Source: Betaproteobacteria bacterium HGW-Betaproteobacteria-7
GTDB lineage: Bacteria; Pseudomonadota; Gammaproteobacteria; Burkholderiales; Rhodocyclaceae
Direction of reading: 5' to 3'
Assembly: GCA_002840765.1 (NCBI GenBank)
Contig: PHCE01000013.1
Span: forward strand, 1-64,000
DNA: 64,000 nt
The translations under genes and the position numbers were made by a program. Under the pieces are notes generated by a model. The model did not search any database, had not been told where the DNA came from, and worked only from the letters and a program-made list of their open reading frames with translations. This document shows positions 8,995 through 18,657 of the stretch, piece by piece (the first letter of the stretch is position 1; each line of letters starts with the position of its first letter).

Positions 8995-10746
8995 ATGACC
9001 ACGATCAGCACCCTGTTCCTGCTGGCGGGCCTGCTGTTGTTCATCAGTGTTCTGGCCAGCACCATTTCCGCCCGGCTCGGCCTGCCGCTGCTGCTGCTTT
9101 TTCTCGCCATCGGCATGCTGGCCGGCGAGGATGGTCCCGGCGGCATTCTCTTCAGCGATTTCTTCACTGCCAATCTGGTCGGCCAGTTGGCACTTGCCGT
9201 CATTCTGCTTGATGGCGGGTTGCGCACCGATACCCGCAGTTTCCGCGTTGCCCTGAAGCCGGCAGCGGTGCTCGCCACCTGGGGCGTCGTCGGCACCGTC
9301 GCCTTGCTTGGGGTGTTTGCCACCTGGGTGCTGGATGTGGATTGGCGCCTCGGTTTGCTGCTTGCCGCCATCGTCGGTTCGACCGACGCCGCGGCAGTGT
9401 TCGCGCTGTTGCGGCACAGCGGCGTACGGCTCAATGAGCGGGTCAAGAGCACGCTGGAAATCGAATCAGGTTCCAACGATCCGATGGCCATCCTGCTGGT
9501 CACGGTCATGGTCGAAATTTTGTTGCACCCGGAGCGCGCGGGTGTCGCCGCATTTGCCGTGCTCCTGCTGAAGCAGGCCGGGATCGGACTGCTCTTCGGC
9601 TTTGCCGGCGGCAAGGTCCTCGCCTGGCTGCTGCGCCGCCTGAATCTGGCGGAAGGCTTGTACGCGCTGCTCATCCTTTCCGGTGGCTTGCTCATCGTTG
9701 GCGCTGCCAATCTGCTCGACGGCAGCGGCTTGCTGGCGGTCTACATTGCCGGGGTCATCGTCGGCAACCGGCGCAGTCACGCCACCGAGCATGTGCTGCG
9801 GGTGATGGACGGTCTTGCCTGGCTGGCCCAGGCCGGCATGTTTGTCGTCTTGGGGCTGCTGGTGACGCCCTCGCACCTCGCCGAATACTCGTGGGAAGCG
9901 CTAGCCATGGCTTTGTTCCTGATGCTGGTGGCGCGGCCGGCGGCGGTGGCCATCGGTTTGTGGCCCTTCCGCTATACGCGCAACGAAGTCGCCTTCGTCA
10001 GCTGGGTCGGGCTGCGCGGTGCGGTGCCGGTTGTCCTCGCTATCTTCCCGGTGGTCATGGGGGTGCCCGATTCGAAGCTGCTGTTCGATGTGGCCTTCTC
10101 CGTCGTCCTGCTGTCGCTGCTGGTGCAGGGTTCAACCATCCCGGCGGCGGCGCGGCTGTTGAAGGTGGAGCTGCCGCCGACCGACGAACCGCGCGACCGG
10201 CGCGAGGTCTGGGTCGGCGAGGAGGCGGCGCTGCCCATGTTCGAGTACCGGGTGACCGCCGGGTCAACGGCCGAAGGCCGCCATCCGGATGATTTGCCAG
10301 TGTCGCCCGGCGCTGCCGAGGTGCGCTGCATCGCCGTCGTTCGCCACGGTCGCCTGTGTGAAATGCAGGCGGAGCTGCGCCTGCGCCCCGGCGATTCGGT
10401 CTGGTTCATTGCCCCCGAATCGGTAGCCGAGTCAATGGCGCGGCTCTTTGGCGCGGCGGCGCTCGATATCGGGCGCAACGCCAGCTTCTTCGGCGAATTT
10501 GCCGTCGATCCGACCTGCCTGGCCGGCGATCTGGCGCAAGCCTACGGGTTTGCGCTGGACGGTGATGAGGCAGTGGTCAGCGTCGGCGAACTCCTGCGTC
10601 ACCGTCTTGGCCGGCCGGCCGTGGTCGGCGATCGCGTGGCTTTGGGTGGCTTCGACCTGGTCGTCCGGGTCGTGGATGAGCAGGGGGCAATCAGTGGCGT
10701 CGGTCTCAAGTGCCCGTGGCAGAAAGCGGTCGAGCCGTCGCATTGA
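8995..10746 (+). CDS. K+/H+ antiporter, NhaP2/CvrA type
   Basis: 583 residues of the CPA1 family. The first ~400 residues are about 12 hydrophobic segments, with the family's acidic patch GSTDAAAVFALLRHSG and ESGSNDPMAILL. A RCK_C/TrkA_C-like domain (about 415-485) and a CorC/HlyC-like C-terminal domain (about 500-580) follow, as in NhaP2/CvrA. Predicted to exchange K+ (possibly Na+) for protons at the inner membrane and to help with osmotic or pH control. It converges on the universal stress protein gene with only 9 bases between the stops. A second, Kef-type antiporter lies beyond it. Confidence 0.9.
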   Translation: MTTISTLFLLAGLLLFISVLASTISARLGLPLLLLFLAIGMLAGEDGPGGILFSDFFTANLVGQLALAVILLDGGLRTDTRSFRVALKPAAVLATWGVVGTVALLGVFATWVLDVDWRLGLLLAAIVGSTDAAAVFALLRHSGVRLNERVKSTLEIESGSNDPMAILLVTVMVEILLHPERAGVAAFAVLLLKQAGIGLLFGFAGGKVLAWLLRRLNLAEGLYALLILSGGLLIVGAANLLDGSGLLAVYIAGVIVGNRRSHATEHVLRVMDGLAWLAQAGMFVVLGLLVTPSHLAEYSWEALAMALFLMLVARPAAVAIGLWPFRYTRNEVAFVSWVGLRGAVPVVLAIFPVVMGVPDSKLLFDVAFSVVLLSLLVQGSTIPAAARLLKVELPPTDEPRDRREVWVGEEAALPMFEYRVTAGSTAEGRHPDDLPVSPGAAEVRCIAVVRHGRLCEMQAELRLRPGDSVWFIAPESVAESMARLFGAAALDIGRNASFFGEFAVDPTCLAGDLAQAYGFALDGDEAVVSVGELLRHRLGRPAVVGDRVALGGFDLVVRVVDEQGAISGVGLKCPWQKAVEPSH

Positions 10747-10755
10747 AACCCTTCG

Positions 10756-11634
10756 TCAGTCGGCCACCAGCACGTCGCCCTGACTTTCGTCGAGGACATG
10801 CTTGGTGGTGCTGCCGAGCAGCAGTTCCTCGATCATGTTGAGGCCGTGCTTGCCGACGACGATCAGGTCGCAGTCCTCTTCCTGCTCTTGTTCAAGGATC
10901 AGACGGGCTGCGCGGCCGGGCAGGGCAAGCAGACGCGTCGCCGGCTCCGCCAGCCCTTCTTCGGCGGCGAACTGGCGCAGTTTGCGCAAGGCCTCCTGCT
11001 GCGCCTCCTGACGGTAGCGGCGAATGATTTCCGCATCGACATTGGCGTACTGCATCTTGCCTTCGAAGGGTAGTTCGACGGCATGCAGCAGCACCAGCGA
11101 TGCGTTCGGCACCAGTTTGCGTACCTGGCGCAGGGCCGCCCGCGCGGTCGGCGAAAAGTCGATGGCGACCAGTGCCCGGCGGTAGGCTTCATGTGGTGGC
11201 TGCTTGACCACCAGTACTGGATGGCGGGTCTTGCGCAGCAGCCGGGAAGCCGTCGAGCCGAGCATCAGCTGACGCAGGAATCCTTCGCCACGGGCGCCGA
11301 GAACCAGCAGGTCAGCGGCGCTTTCATCGGCATGACGGGCGATGGCGACGAGCGGTGGGCCGCTGAGTACCTGACAATCGGCGACAACGCCGCGAGTGCG
11401 CTGCGGGTCGTCGTTGAGTGCCAGCAGCCGTTGGCGCGCTTCGGCGGCCACCGTCTCGGCGATGGATGGGGCGCCGCCGCCGAGCATGGCCTGCAGTTCG
11501 TCGAACATGGCGGGGGCGATGGCGTGGGCGAGGGACAGTTGCCAGCCGCGTTCGGCGGCCAGACGGTAAGCGCGGTCCACGGCGTGGCGCGACGGTGCAG
11601 AGAGATCGGTGGCAGCCAGAATGTGCTGGGTCAT
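10756..11634 (-). CDS. Tandem universal stress protein (UspA-UspA)
   Basis: 292 residues made of two Usp domains. Domain 1 begins MTQHILAATDLSAPSRHAVD and ends with LVLGARGEGFLRQLMLGSTA. Domain 2 begins YRRALVAIDFSPTARAALRQ and ends with DLIVVGKHGLNMIEELLLGS. Both keep the G-x2-G-x9-G-S/T ATP-binding signature. The start at 11634 overlaps the stop of the Kef-type antiporter gene (ATGA), so the two are co-translated. The pairing suggests the Usp protein modulates the transporter or shares its stress signal. Confidence 0.9.
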   Translation of the reverse strand: MTQHILAATDLSAPSRHAVDRAYRLAAERGWQLSLAHAIAPAMFDELQAMLGGGAPSIAETVAAEARQRLLALNDDPQRTRGVVADCQVLSGPPLVAIARHADESAADLLVLGARGEGFLRQLMLGSTASRLLRKTRHPVLVVKQPPHEAYRRALVAIDFSPTARAALRQVRKLVPNASLVLLHAVELPFEGKMQYANVDAEIIRRYRQEAQQEALRKLRQFAAEEGLAEPATRLLALPGRAARLILEQEQEEDCDLIVVGKHGLNMIEELLLGSTTKHVLDESQGDVLVAD

Positions 11635-13280
11635 ACGGTTTCCTCCTCGGGACGGATGAGGGCGACCAAATGTTCGACGGTGTAGTCGACGGCGTCGCGC
11701 ATCGGGTAGAGCACGGTCGGTGCGCCAGCCTGCTTGAGCGCCAGACCGTGGGCGTCGTCGCGGGCGACGAAGGCGACTTCGCCGGCAAAATGGTGTTCCT
11801 TCAGGGCGTTCAGGAAGGCCAGGTTGGACTCCAGGTCGGGTAAGGTGCTGACCACCCATTTCGCGTGTCGCAACGGCAGTTCGTCAAGGAAGCCGGATTC
11901 CTGAGCATCGCCGTAATGCACGGCGACGCCGCGCTGGCGCATGTCGGCCACGCACTCCGGATCGAAATCGACGCCAAGAACGCGGATGTTGACGGCCTGC
12001 AGTTGCTGGGCGAGACGGCCGCCGTAGCGGCCGAGGCCGAAGATCACCACATCAGGAACGTCATTGCTGCGCCGGTCGTTCTCCACGGCCTGCTCGCGGA
12101 ACGGCAGGCGCCGCTCGAACCAGCCGAGGTACGGGGCCAGGCGCTGATAGAGTGGCTGCGAATAGAGGATCATGTAGGTGGACATGGCGATGGTGGCCAG
12201 GCCGACCAGTGTCGTCAGGCCGAGCGCCTCGACACCGACGTGGCCGAGCGAGATGCCCATGGCGATGAAGACGATGGAAAACTCGCTGATCTGGGCCACG
12301 GTCAGGCCTGCGAGAAAGCCGGTGCGCTTGCGGTAACCCATGTAGCCCATGATCGCCATGACGATCAGCGGATTGCCGATCAGTACGAACAGCGAGAGGA
12401 CGATGGCCGGCACGACTTCGCTGCCGAGCGTCGAGAAGTCGAGCTTGGAACCGAGATCGATGAAGAAAAAGAGCAGCAGGAAATCGCGGATACCGGCGAG
12501 GCGGGCATTGATGGCGTCGCGGTAGGCAGTCGAGGCGAGCGAGAAGCCGGCGAGGAAGGCGCCGGCTTCCTTGGAAAAACCCGCCCATTCACCGAGGGCC
12601 GCCAGGCCGGTACCCCAGGCGATGGCGAAGATCAGCAGCAATTCCTGCGAGTGGGCCATGGCCTTGACGATGCCCGGCAGCAGCCAGCGCATCAGCACAT
12701 AGAGCACGGCGGCAGCGAGCAGCACCCGCCAGGCCAGCGAGAAGATGACTTCGGTCAGCGCTGCGTCGTCGCTGCCGTGCAGGGCACTCATCGCCATCAT
12801 GGCCAGCACCACGGCCAGATCCTGGACGATCAGGAAGCCGACGGCGATGCGGCCATGCAGGGAGTCGAGCTCGCGCTTGTCGGAAAGCAGCTTGACGATG
12901 ATGATGGTGCTGGAAAAAGTCAGGGCGATGGCGACGTAGAGCGCTTCCATGACCCCTTTGCCAAGCAGCAGGATCAGCGCGAAGCCGCCGGCAATGGTGA
13001 AGGCCAGCTGGCCGAGACCGGTGGCCAGGGCGACCGGGCCGATGTGGCGGACATGTTGCAGGTCGAGCTTGAGGCCGACGAGGAACAGCAGGACGGCGAT
13101 GCCGACCTGGGCCAGCAGGTCGATCTGGTCATGGGCTGTGACCAGGCCGAAAACGGCCGGCCCGACGATGATGCCGACGACGATGTAGGCGATGATCAAC
13201 GGCTGGCGCAGGCGCACCGAGACTGCACCAGCGACGGCAGAGATGATCAGCAGCAGGGCGAATTCGCTGAAGGCGCTCAT
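11631..13280 (-). CDS. Kef-type cation/proton antiporter with TrkA-N domain
   Basis: About 549 residues of the CPA2 family. Twelve or so membrane segments occupy roughly residues 1-385, starting MSAFSEFALLLIISAVAGAV. A cytosolic TrkA-N/RCK domain follows with a Rossmann motif (VVIFGLGRYGGRLAQQL), the profile of KefB/KefC/YbaL proteins. The start at 13280 was chosen over a further upstream ATG. No KefF/KefG-type ancillary oxidoreductase gene is adjacent; instead a Usp gene is translationally coupled. Confidence 0.9.
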   Translation of the reverse strand: MSAFSEFALLLIISAVAGAVSVRLRQPLIIAYIVVGIIVGPAVFGLVTAHDQIDLLAQVGIAVLLFLVGLKLDLQHVRHIGPVALATGLGQLAFTIAGGFALILLLGKGVMEALYVAIALTFSSTIIIVKLLSDKRELDSLHGRIAVGFLIVQDLAVVLAMMAMSALHGSDDAALTEVIFSLAWRVLLAAAVLYVLMRWLLPGIVKAMAHSQELLLIFAIAWGTGLAALGEWAGFSKEAGAFLAGFSLASTAYRDAINARLAGIRDFLLLFFFIDLGSKLDFSTLGSEVVPAIVLSLFVLIGNPLIVMAIMGYMGYRKRTGFLAGLTVAQISEFSIVFIAMGISLGHVGVEALGLTTLVGLATIAMSTYMILYSQPLYQRLAPYLGWFERRLPFREQAVENDRRSNDVPDVVIFGLGRYGGRLAQQLQAVNIRVLGVDFDPECVADMRQRGVAVHYGDAQESGFLDELPLRHAKWVVSTLPDLESNLAFLNALKEHHFAGEVAFVARDDAHGLALKQAGAPTVLYPMRDAVDYTVEHLVALIRPEEETV

Positions 13281-13378
13281 GTCTCGGCTTCCGGTCTCCC
13301 CCGCCGCCATGCCCGATCAAGGCAGCACAAGGCTCGGCAGGAGTCTGTCGATAAACCGAGCTTACCAGAGAAGCGTTT

Positions 13379-14467
13379 TCAGCGTTTTTTCAACAACAGC
13401 CCGGTTTCCAGGTGATGCGTGTAGGGAAACTGATCGAAGGCGGCGGCGGCGGCGATTTCGTGCGTATCGTGCAGGGCGGCGACATTGTCGCGCAGGCTTT
13501 GCGGATTGCACGAGATGTACAGGATGTGTTCGAAGCCGCGGGCCAGTTCGAGTGTCGCCGGGTCGAGGCCGCTGCGCGGCGGGTCGACGAAGATGGTGGA
13601 AAAGCCGTAGGCGGCGAGATTGATGTGCTGCAGGCGCTGGAAGCTTTCGCGGCCGGCCAGGGCAGCGCTGATTTCCTCGCTCGACATGCGGACGATGGTA
13701 GCGTTGGCGATGCCGTTGGCCGCCAGATTGTATTGCGCGGCCTGCACCGAAGGCTTGGCGACCTCGGTGGCCAGCACCTTGGCGAAGTGCGGGGCGAGGG
13801 CGACGGTGAAATTGCCGTTGCCGCAGTACAGCTCAAGCAGGTCGCCGCCGATGCCGGCCGCTTGAGCACAGGCCCAGCCGAGCATGTGGCGATTGACCTC
13901 GCCGTTGGGCTGGCTGAAGCTGCCCTCGAACTGCTGGTATTGAAGCTGCCGGCCATCCAGGGCGAAGGATTCGAGTACCCAGTCGCGTTCAATGACGACC
14001 TTCTGCCCCTTGCTGCGGCCGATCAGGCCGATCTTCAGCTCGGCCGTCAGGCGCCGGGCCGCCTCTTCCCAGGCGGCATCCAGTTTGCGGTGGTAGATCA
14101 GGGTGACCAGCATCTCGCCGCTCAGCGTCGCCAGGAACTCGGCGCCGAACAGTTTGCGGCTGAGCTCGCTGTCCGCCAGGAGAGCGGCACGCAGGCGTGG
14201 CATCAGGGCGCAGATGCTGGCGCTGGCGACTGGGAAGTCAGCCATCAGCACCGGCTGGCGCGGATTCTCCGGATCGAACATGGCGTAGTCGAAGACCTCG
14301 CCGTGATGCCAGATGCGGAATTCGGCGCGCAGCCGGTAATGCAGCGGCGCCGAGGCAAAGGCGGCCGGTTCGGGCAGGGCGAAGGCAGCAAAGTCGTCCT
14401 GGAAGCAGGCGACCTTGGCGGCCAGTTGCGACGGATAGAGGTCGGGTTCGAGAGCGGGCAGGGGCAT
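13379..14467 (-). CDS. trmA: tRNA (uracil-5-)-methyltransferase TrmA
   Basis: 362 residues, very close to the usual TrmA length, which makes 5-methyluridine at position 54 of tRNA using SAM. SAM-binding motif LLELYCGNGNFTVALAP, motif IFVDPPRSGLD, and the catalytic Cys in YISCNPQSL are all present. The N-terminus lacks the TRAM domain and iron-sulfur cysteines of RlmC/RlmD, which favours TrmA. It stands alone on the reverse strand. Confidence 0.94.
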   Translation of the reverse strand: MPLPALEPDLYPSQLAAKVACFQDDFAAFALPEPAAFASAPLHYRLRAEFRIWHHGEVFDYAMFDPENPRQPVLMADFPVASASICALMPRLRAALLADSELSRKLFGAEFLATLSGEMLVTLIYHRKLDAAWEEAARRLTAELKIGLIGRSKGQKVVIERDWVLESFALDGRQLQYQQFEGSFSQPNGEVNRHMLGWACAQAAGIGGDLLELYCGNGNFTVALAPHFAKVLATEVAKPSVQAAQYNLAANGIANATIVRMSSEEISAALAGRESFQRLQHINLAAYGFSTIFVDPPRSGLDPATLELARGFEHILYISCNPQSLRDNVAALHDTHEIAAAAAFDQFPYTHHLETGLLLKKR

Positions 14468-14558
14468 GGGGCGGGGCTGGTGGCGCGTAGTCGCAAAGGC
14501 GACGCCGGGCGCCAGGGAAAATGGGCTGGGGGCGGACTATACCGCGCCCGGGGGCAGA

Positions 14559-16451
14559 TCAAAAAGCCGGGCCGGCGGACTTGGCGGAGGCGTCGAGGAA
14601 GTGCTGGCGGAAGTCGGCTTCCGGCATCGGCCGGCCGCTCAGGTAGCCCTGGTGGATATCGCAGTGCAGGTCGCGCAGCAGCACCAGTTGCGCCGCCGTC
14701 TCGACGCCTTCGGCGACGACTTCGAGGCCGAGGTTGTGAGCCATGGTGATGATCGCCGGGACCAGGGCGCTGCCGCCCGCGTAATCGCCGGCTTCGTCGA
14801 TCAGCGCGGTGACGAAGCTGCGGTCGATCTTCAGGCTGGTGAAGGGCAAGCGGTGCAGGTAGGAGAGCGAGGAATAGCCGGTGCCAAAATCGTCGAGGGC
14901 CAGGCGGAAACCGCGGGCACGCATGGCATGCAGCATGTCCACATGATTGCCTTCGGCCTGTAGCAACATTGATTCGGTGATTTCCAGCTCAATCTGCGTA
15001 CAGGCGACGCCGTGCTCGGCGCATAGCGCGGCCACAGTCTGGTCAAGGTCGCCAGGCCAGAACTGGCGGGCCGAGAGGTTGATGGCCATGTGCAGCGGCG
15101 TTGGCGACAGTTGGTTCCAGCGCGCCAGGCAGGCGATTGCCTCGCTCAGCACCCAGTGGCCGATGGGAATGATCAGGCCGGTTTCCTCGGCGACCGGGAT
15201 GAAGCGGTCTGGCGGAATCCACTGCCCGTCGTCCTGCCAGCGCAGCAGCGCCTCGGCGCCAAGCAAGCGGCCACTGGCGGTAGCGAACTTGGGCTGGTAA
15301 TGGAGTGAGAAGCCTCGCTGCTCGATGGCCCGGTGCAGGCTTGATTCGATCGAGGCACGCTGCTGTACGCGCTCCTTCATTTCCGGCGTATGCCGGGCAA
15401 TCTGGCCACCGCCCTGGCGCTTGGCCACGTACATCGCGGTGTCAGCATCACGCAGCAACTGCTCGGCATCTGCGGCGTCGTCCGGGTAGAGGCTGAGGCC
15501 GATGCTGGCGCCGACGTGCAACTGGTTGCCATCGGTAACGAAAGGCTGGTTCAGGTGCTCGAGGAGCTGGCGGGCGCGGGCTTCGGCCTGCAGGCCATCG
15601 ACGATGCCGGGCAGCAGCACGATGAATTCATCGCCGCCCTGGCGAACCAGCGTGTCGCTGGCGTGCAGCGCACCCCGCAGGCGACCGGCGACGTCCTGCA
15701 GCAGGCGGTCGCCGAGACGGTGACCGAGTGAGTCGTTGATGTCCTTGAAACGGTCGAGGTCGATGAACAGCAAGGCGACATGTTCGTGCCTGGCGGCCGC
15801 CTGCTGCAGTGTTTCGAGCAGTTTCTCGGCGAGCAGGAAGCGATTGGGCAGGCCAGTCAACGGGTCATGCTTGGCCATGAAGGCGACTTCGTCGTCGTGC
15901 AGCTTGCGCTCGGTGATGTCAGTGACCGAACCGGCCATCTGGTAGGCGACCCCGTGCCGGTCGCGCACTGCAATGCCGCGCGAGGCGATCCACAGATACT
16001 GGCCGTTGCTGGCGCGGACGCGGTATTCGCAATAGAAGTAAGGGCTGCGGCCCTTCAGGTGCTCGGAGACAGTCCGGTTGTAATGGGCACGGTCTTCCGG
16101 ATGGACCAGTTCCAGCCAGGCATGGGTGTCAGGCAGGAAATTGTCGCGGTAGCCGAGGATTTCCAGCAGCCGGGCGCCGACGTCAAGGCGCTTGCTGACC
16201 GGGTCCCAAGCCCAGAAGCCATCGTGAGCCGCTTCCATGGCCAGGCTGTAGGCGCGCTGTGTGGCCCACAGCTTGCGCAACTGGGCCTGAACGACGTAGC
16301 CGCCGGCGAGGATGAACAGGGCCAGGGCGCCGCGAATGAGGAGCGACCATTCCCACCACCAGAGCAGCAGGAAGAGCACGCCAAACAGCGCCAGCAGCGC
16401 CAGGCGCGTACGGATACCGCGATTGCCCGGACCGGGCGAGGCTGGTTGCAT
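14559..16451 (-). CDS. PAS-GGDEF-EAL cyclic-di-GMP protein, membrane-anchored
   Basis: 630 residues. Two hydrophobic segments near the N-terminus (about 15-50) are followed by PAS/PAC (about 85-185), GGDEF (about 195-350) and EAL (about 360-615). The diguanylate cyclase signature GGDEF is intact (LVRQGGDEFIVLL), but the inhibitory RxxD site is degenerate (HASD). The EAL domain keeps EALLRW and DDFGTGYSSLSYL, so phosphodiesterase activity is plausible. Both activities may exist; which dominates cannot be told from sequence. Divergent from the CBS-PAS-GAF gene across a 367-bp gap. Confidence 0.93.
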   Translation of the reverse strand: MQPASPGPGNRGIRTRLALLALFGVLFLLLWWWEWSLLIRGALALFILAGGYVVQAQLRKLWATQRAYSLAMEAAHDGFWAWDPVSKRLDVGARLLEILGYRDNFLPDTHAWLELVHPEDRAHYNRTVSEHLKGRSPYFYCEYRVRASNGQYLWIASRGIAVRDRHGVAYQMAGSVTDITERKLHDDEVAFMAKHDPLTGLPNRFLLAEKLLETLQQAAARHEHVALLFIDLDRFKDINDSLGHRLGDRLLQDVAGRLRGALHASDTLVRQGGDEFIVLLPGIVDGLQAEARARQLLEHLNQPFVTDGNQLHVGASIGLSLYPDDAADAEQLLRDADTAMYVAKRQGGGQIARHTPEMKERVQQRASIESSLHRAIEQRGFSLHYQPKFATASGRLLGAEALLRWQDDGQWIPPDRFIPVAEETGLIIPIGHWVLSEAIACLARWNQLSPTPLHMAINLSARQFWPGDLDQTVAALCAEHGVACTQIELEITESMLLQAEGNHVDMLHAMRARGFRLALDDFGTGYSSLSYLHRLPFTSLKIDRSFVTALIDEAGDYAGGSALVPAIITMAHNLGLEVVAEGVETAAQLVLLRDLHCDIHQGYLSGRPMPEADFRQHFLDASAKSAGPAF

Positions 16452-16818
16452 GGGGCCGCCGGGGAGCGGTGGGTGCAGGGAACGGATCGAGATGTCTCCG
16501 GTGCTTTTCTGGTTTCCTGGCAGGGCATCTTGCAGTTTGCGCCTGATGGTTTTGCCGCAGTATCCCGTCCTGCTCCGGCCACGGTCAACTCCGGGAAAAC
16601 CCAGGAAACCCCTGCGTCATCCAGCTATGGCCACGGCATGGTGGGCCTTGGCATATTCTGCTAGCAGGCGACCGCGCAATTCAAAGCCGGCGAGCTTCGG
16701 GCCGGGCGAGGCGGTAGGCTTATGGCATCGGCGGCAAAAGAGTACACTGCCGCGGACGGTGTCATATTGTCATGGCTGTATGGCGAACCGTGTTGACCGT
16801 CCATTTGCCGGGCTACTT
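16452..16818. other. Intergenic region between divergent signalling genes
   Basis: 367 bp between the starts of the GGDEF-EAL gene (reverse) and the CBS-PAS-GAF gene (forward). It must hold both promoters. I saw no convincing gene, RNA, strong hairpin or repeat. An in-frame ATG at 16780 would lengthen the CBS protein by 13 residues. Confidence 0.5.
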
Positions 16819-18657
16819 ATGACCCCCCTGTCCACGCTCCGTCTTCGCGATATCGCCAGTGCCTCGGTATTTTCCGTTGCCCCGGAAACGCCGCTGGGTG
16901 AAGCGGTGGCACTTTTCTCCTTGCATAGCGTCTCGTCGCTGATCATCGTTGCCGATCAGCGCCCGCTGGGCATCCTCACCGAACGCGATCTGGTGCGCAT
17001 GCTCTGTGACGGAATCGGCGAGGGGCTGGTAGTCAGCGATGTGATGAGCCAGCCGGTGATGACGGCGCCTGGCGATCTCGACTTCGCCTCGGCTCAGTTG
17101 CTCATGGCCAACCGCGCCATTCGTCACCTGGTGCTGGTGGATGCTGATGGTTGTCTGTGCGGCGTGGCGACGGAAACGGATTTCCGTCATCACCTGGGCA
17201 ATGATTTCTTTGCCGCCATCAAGAGCCTCGATGCCGTCATGGATCAGGGCGGCGTCATGCTGTCGGCCGGTCAGCCGTTGCAGGTGGCTCTCGAATTCAT
17301 GCGTTCCGGGCATCTGGATCACGTGGTGGTCGGTTGCGATGGCATAGCCGAAGGCATCCTCACCGAACGCGACATCCCGCGCTTGCTGGCCCAGCATGTC
17401 GATGCGTCAGCGCTGCGTCTGGGCGACGTGATGAGCGGCGGTCTGCAGACGATTGCCGTCGATGTCTCGGTGGCCGAAGCGGCCGCCCGCATGGATGCCT
17501 CCGGCTTTCGCCATTTGCTCGTGGTCAATGCCCAGGGACGCATGGTCGGGGTGCTCAGTCAGCATCGCATGTTCGAGCGTCTGGGAGCGGTGCTGCTCGA
17601 CGAGAGCCGGAGCAAGCTGGCCGAACGTCTGGCGTTCCTGCTCGAAGCGACGGGTGTCGGTACCTGGGAATACGACCACCGGCGGCGCTTGGTGATCCGG
17701 ACGACCGCCCTGAACCGGCTGATGCACCTGCCGGACGAGCTGCTTCTGGAATCCGTCGAGGCCGTGCTGGCGCGTATCGAACCGTCTGATCGCGAGCGGG
17801 TGACCAGGGTCTTCAACGCGGTGATCGAGGGCAGCGACGAGTCGTTTTCAGTGGATTACCGGGAAACTTGCGGCGACGGCAGCGTGCTCTGGATCAGCAC
17901 CCGCGGCCGGGTGATCGAGCGCGCCGCCGATGGGGCGGCGTTGCGCACGGCCGGCGTCACCGTCGATGTCACCGGCCGCCATCGCGAACATGATCTGCTC
18001 GAATTCGGCAATGCCATCCTGCAGCGCATTTCCAGTGCGGCGCCGCTGAACGAGGTGTTGACCAGGATCAGTGGCGAAATCGAACGCCAGGAGCCGGGCT
18101 GCCATTGTTCGATCCTGCTCCTCGATGGCAGTGGCCGTTATTTGACCGGTGGCGTCGCCCCCAGTCTGCCCTCCGCCTTCAGTGCCGCCATCGAAGGGGA
18201 GCTCATTGGCCCGCAGGCAGGCTCCTGCGGGACGGCGGCCTGGCGTCGGGAAGCCGTATTTGTCGGCGACATTGCCAGCGATCCACTCTGGGCCGATTAC
18301 AAGGATATCGCCCTGCAGCACGGGCTTGCCGCCTGCTGGTCCTCGCCGATCCTGTCGGCGGCTGGCGAGGTACTGGGAACCTTCGCCGTCTATTGGTCAG
18401 CCCCGCGTAACGAGGTGCCGACAAATGTCAGGCGCCATGTCGAGGTGGCTGGTGCGCTGGCTGCCGTCGCCATTGAAAGCGAGCAGCGGGAGGCCAAACT
18501 GCGCAAATCGATCGAGGAATTGCGCCGCTGGCAGCAGCTCACCCTTGGCCGCGAGGGGCGCGTGCTCGAACTCAAGCAGGAGGTGAACGAACTGCTCGCC
18601 CGCCTCGGCGAGGCCCCGCGCTACGGCAGCGTTGCCGATTCGGAGGGCGCCGCATGA
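16819..18657 (+). CDS. CBS-PAS-GAF sensor protein without output domain
   Basis: About 612 residues, cytosolic. Four CBS motifs in two Bateman modules (about 1-265), each with the adenosine-type pattern ending GILTERD; then a PAS/PAC domain (about 275-390), a GAF domain (about 395-555) and a C-terminal helical segment (about 560-600). There is no kinase, GGDEF, EAL or DNA-binding domain. The stop overlaps the start of the downstream hybrid kinase (ATGA), so the two are co-translated. It may feed energy or redox state to that kinase. The start at 16819 (MTPLSTLRLRDIASASV) begins right at the first CBS; 16780 is an alternative. Confidence 0.82.
   Translation: MTPLSTLRLRDIASASVFSVAPETPLGEAVALFSLHSVSSLIIVADQRPLGILTERDLVRMLCDGIGEGLVVSDVMSQPVMTAPGDLDFASAQLLMANRAIRHLVLVDADGCLCGVATETDFRHHLGNDFFAAIKSLDAVMDQGGVMLSAGQPLQVALEFMRSGHLDHVVVGCDGIAEGILTERDIPRLLAQHVDASALRLGDVMSGGLQTIAVDVSVAEAAARMDASGFRHLLVVNAQGRMVGVLSQHRMFERLGAVLLDESRSKLAERLAFLLEATGVGTWEYDHRRRLVIRTTALNRLMHLPDELLLESVEAVLARIEPSDRERVTRVFNAVIEGSDESFSVDYRETCGDGSVLWISTRGRVIERAADGAALRTAGVTVDVTGRHREHDLLEFGNAILQRISSAAPLNEVLTRISGEIERQEPGCHCSILLLDGSGRYLTGGVAPSLPSAFSAAIEGELIGPQAGSCGTAAWRREAVFVGDIASDPLWADYKDIALQHGLAACWSSPILSAAGEVLGTFAVYWSAPRNEVPTNVRRHVEVAGALAAVAIESEQREAKLRKSIEELRRWQQLTLGREGRVLELKQEVNELLARLGEAPRYGSVADSEGAA

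Noticed and set aside
11865..13415. A 516-codon open frame antisense to the Kef-type antiporter
   Set aside because: Its translation is Asp/Gln/Gly-rich without structure or motifs; the reverse-strand antiporter is clear.
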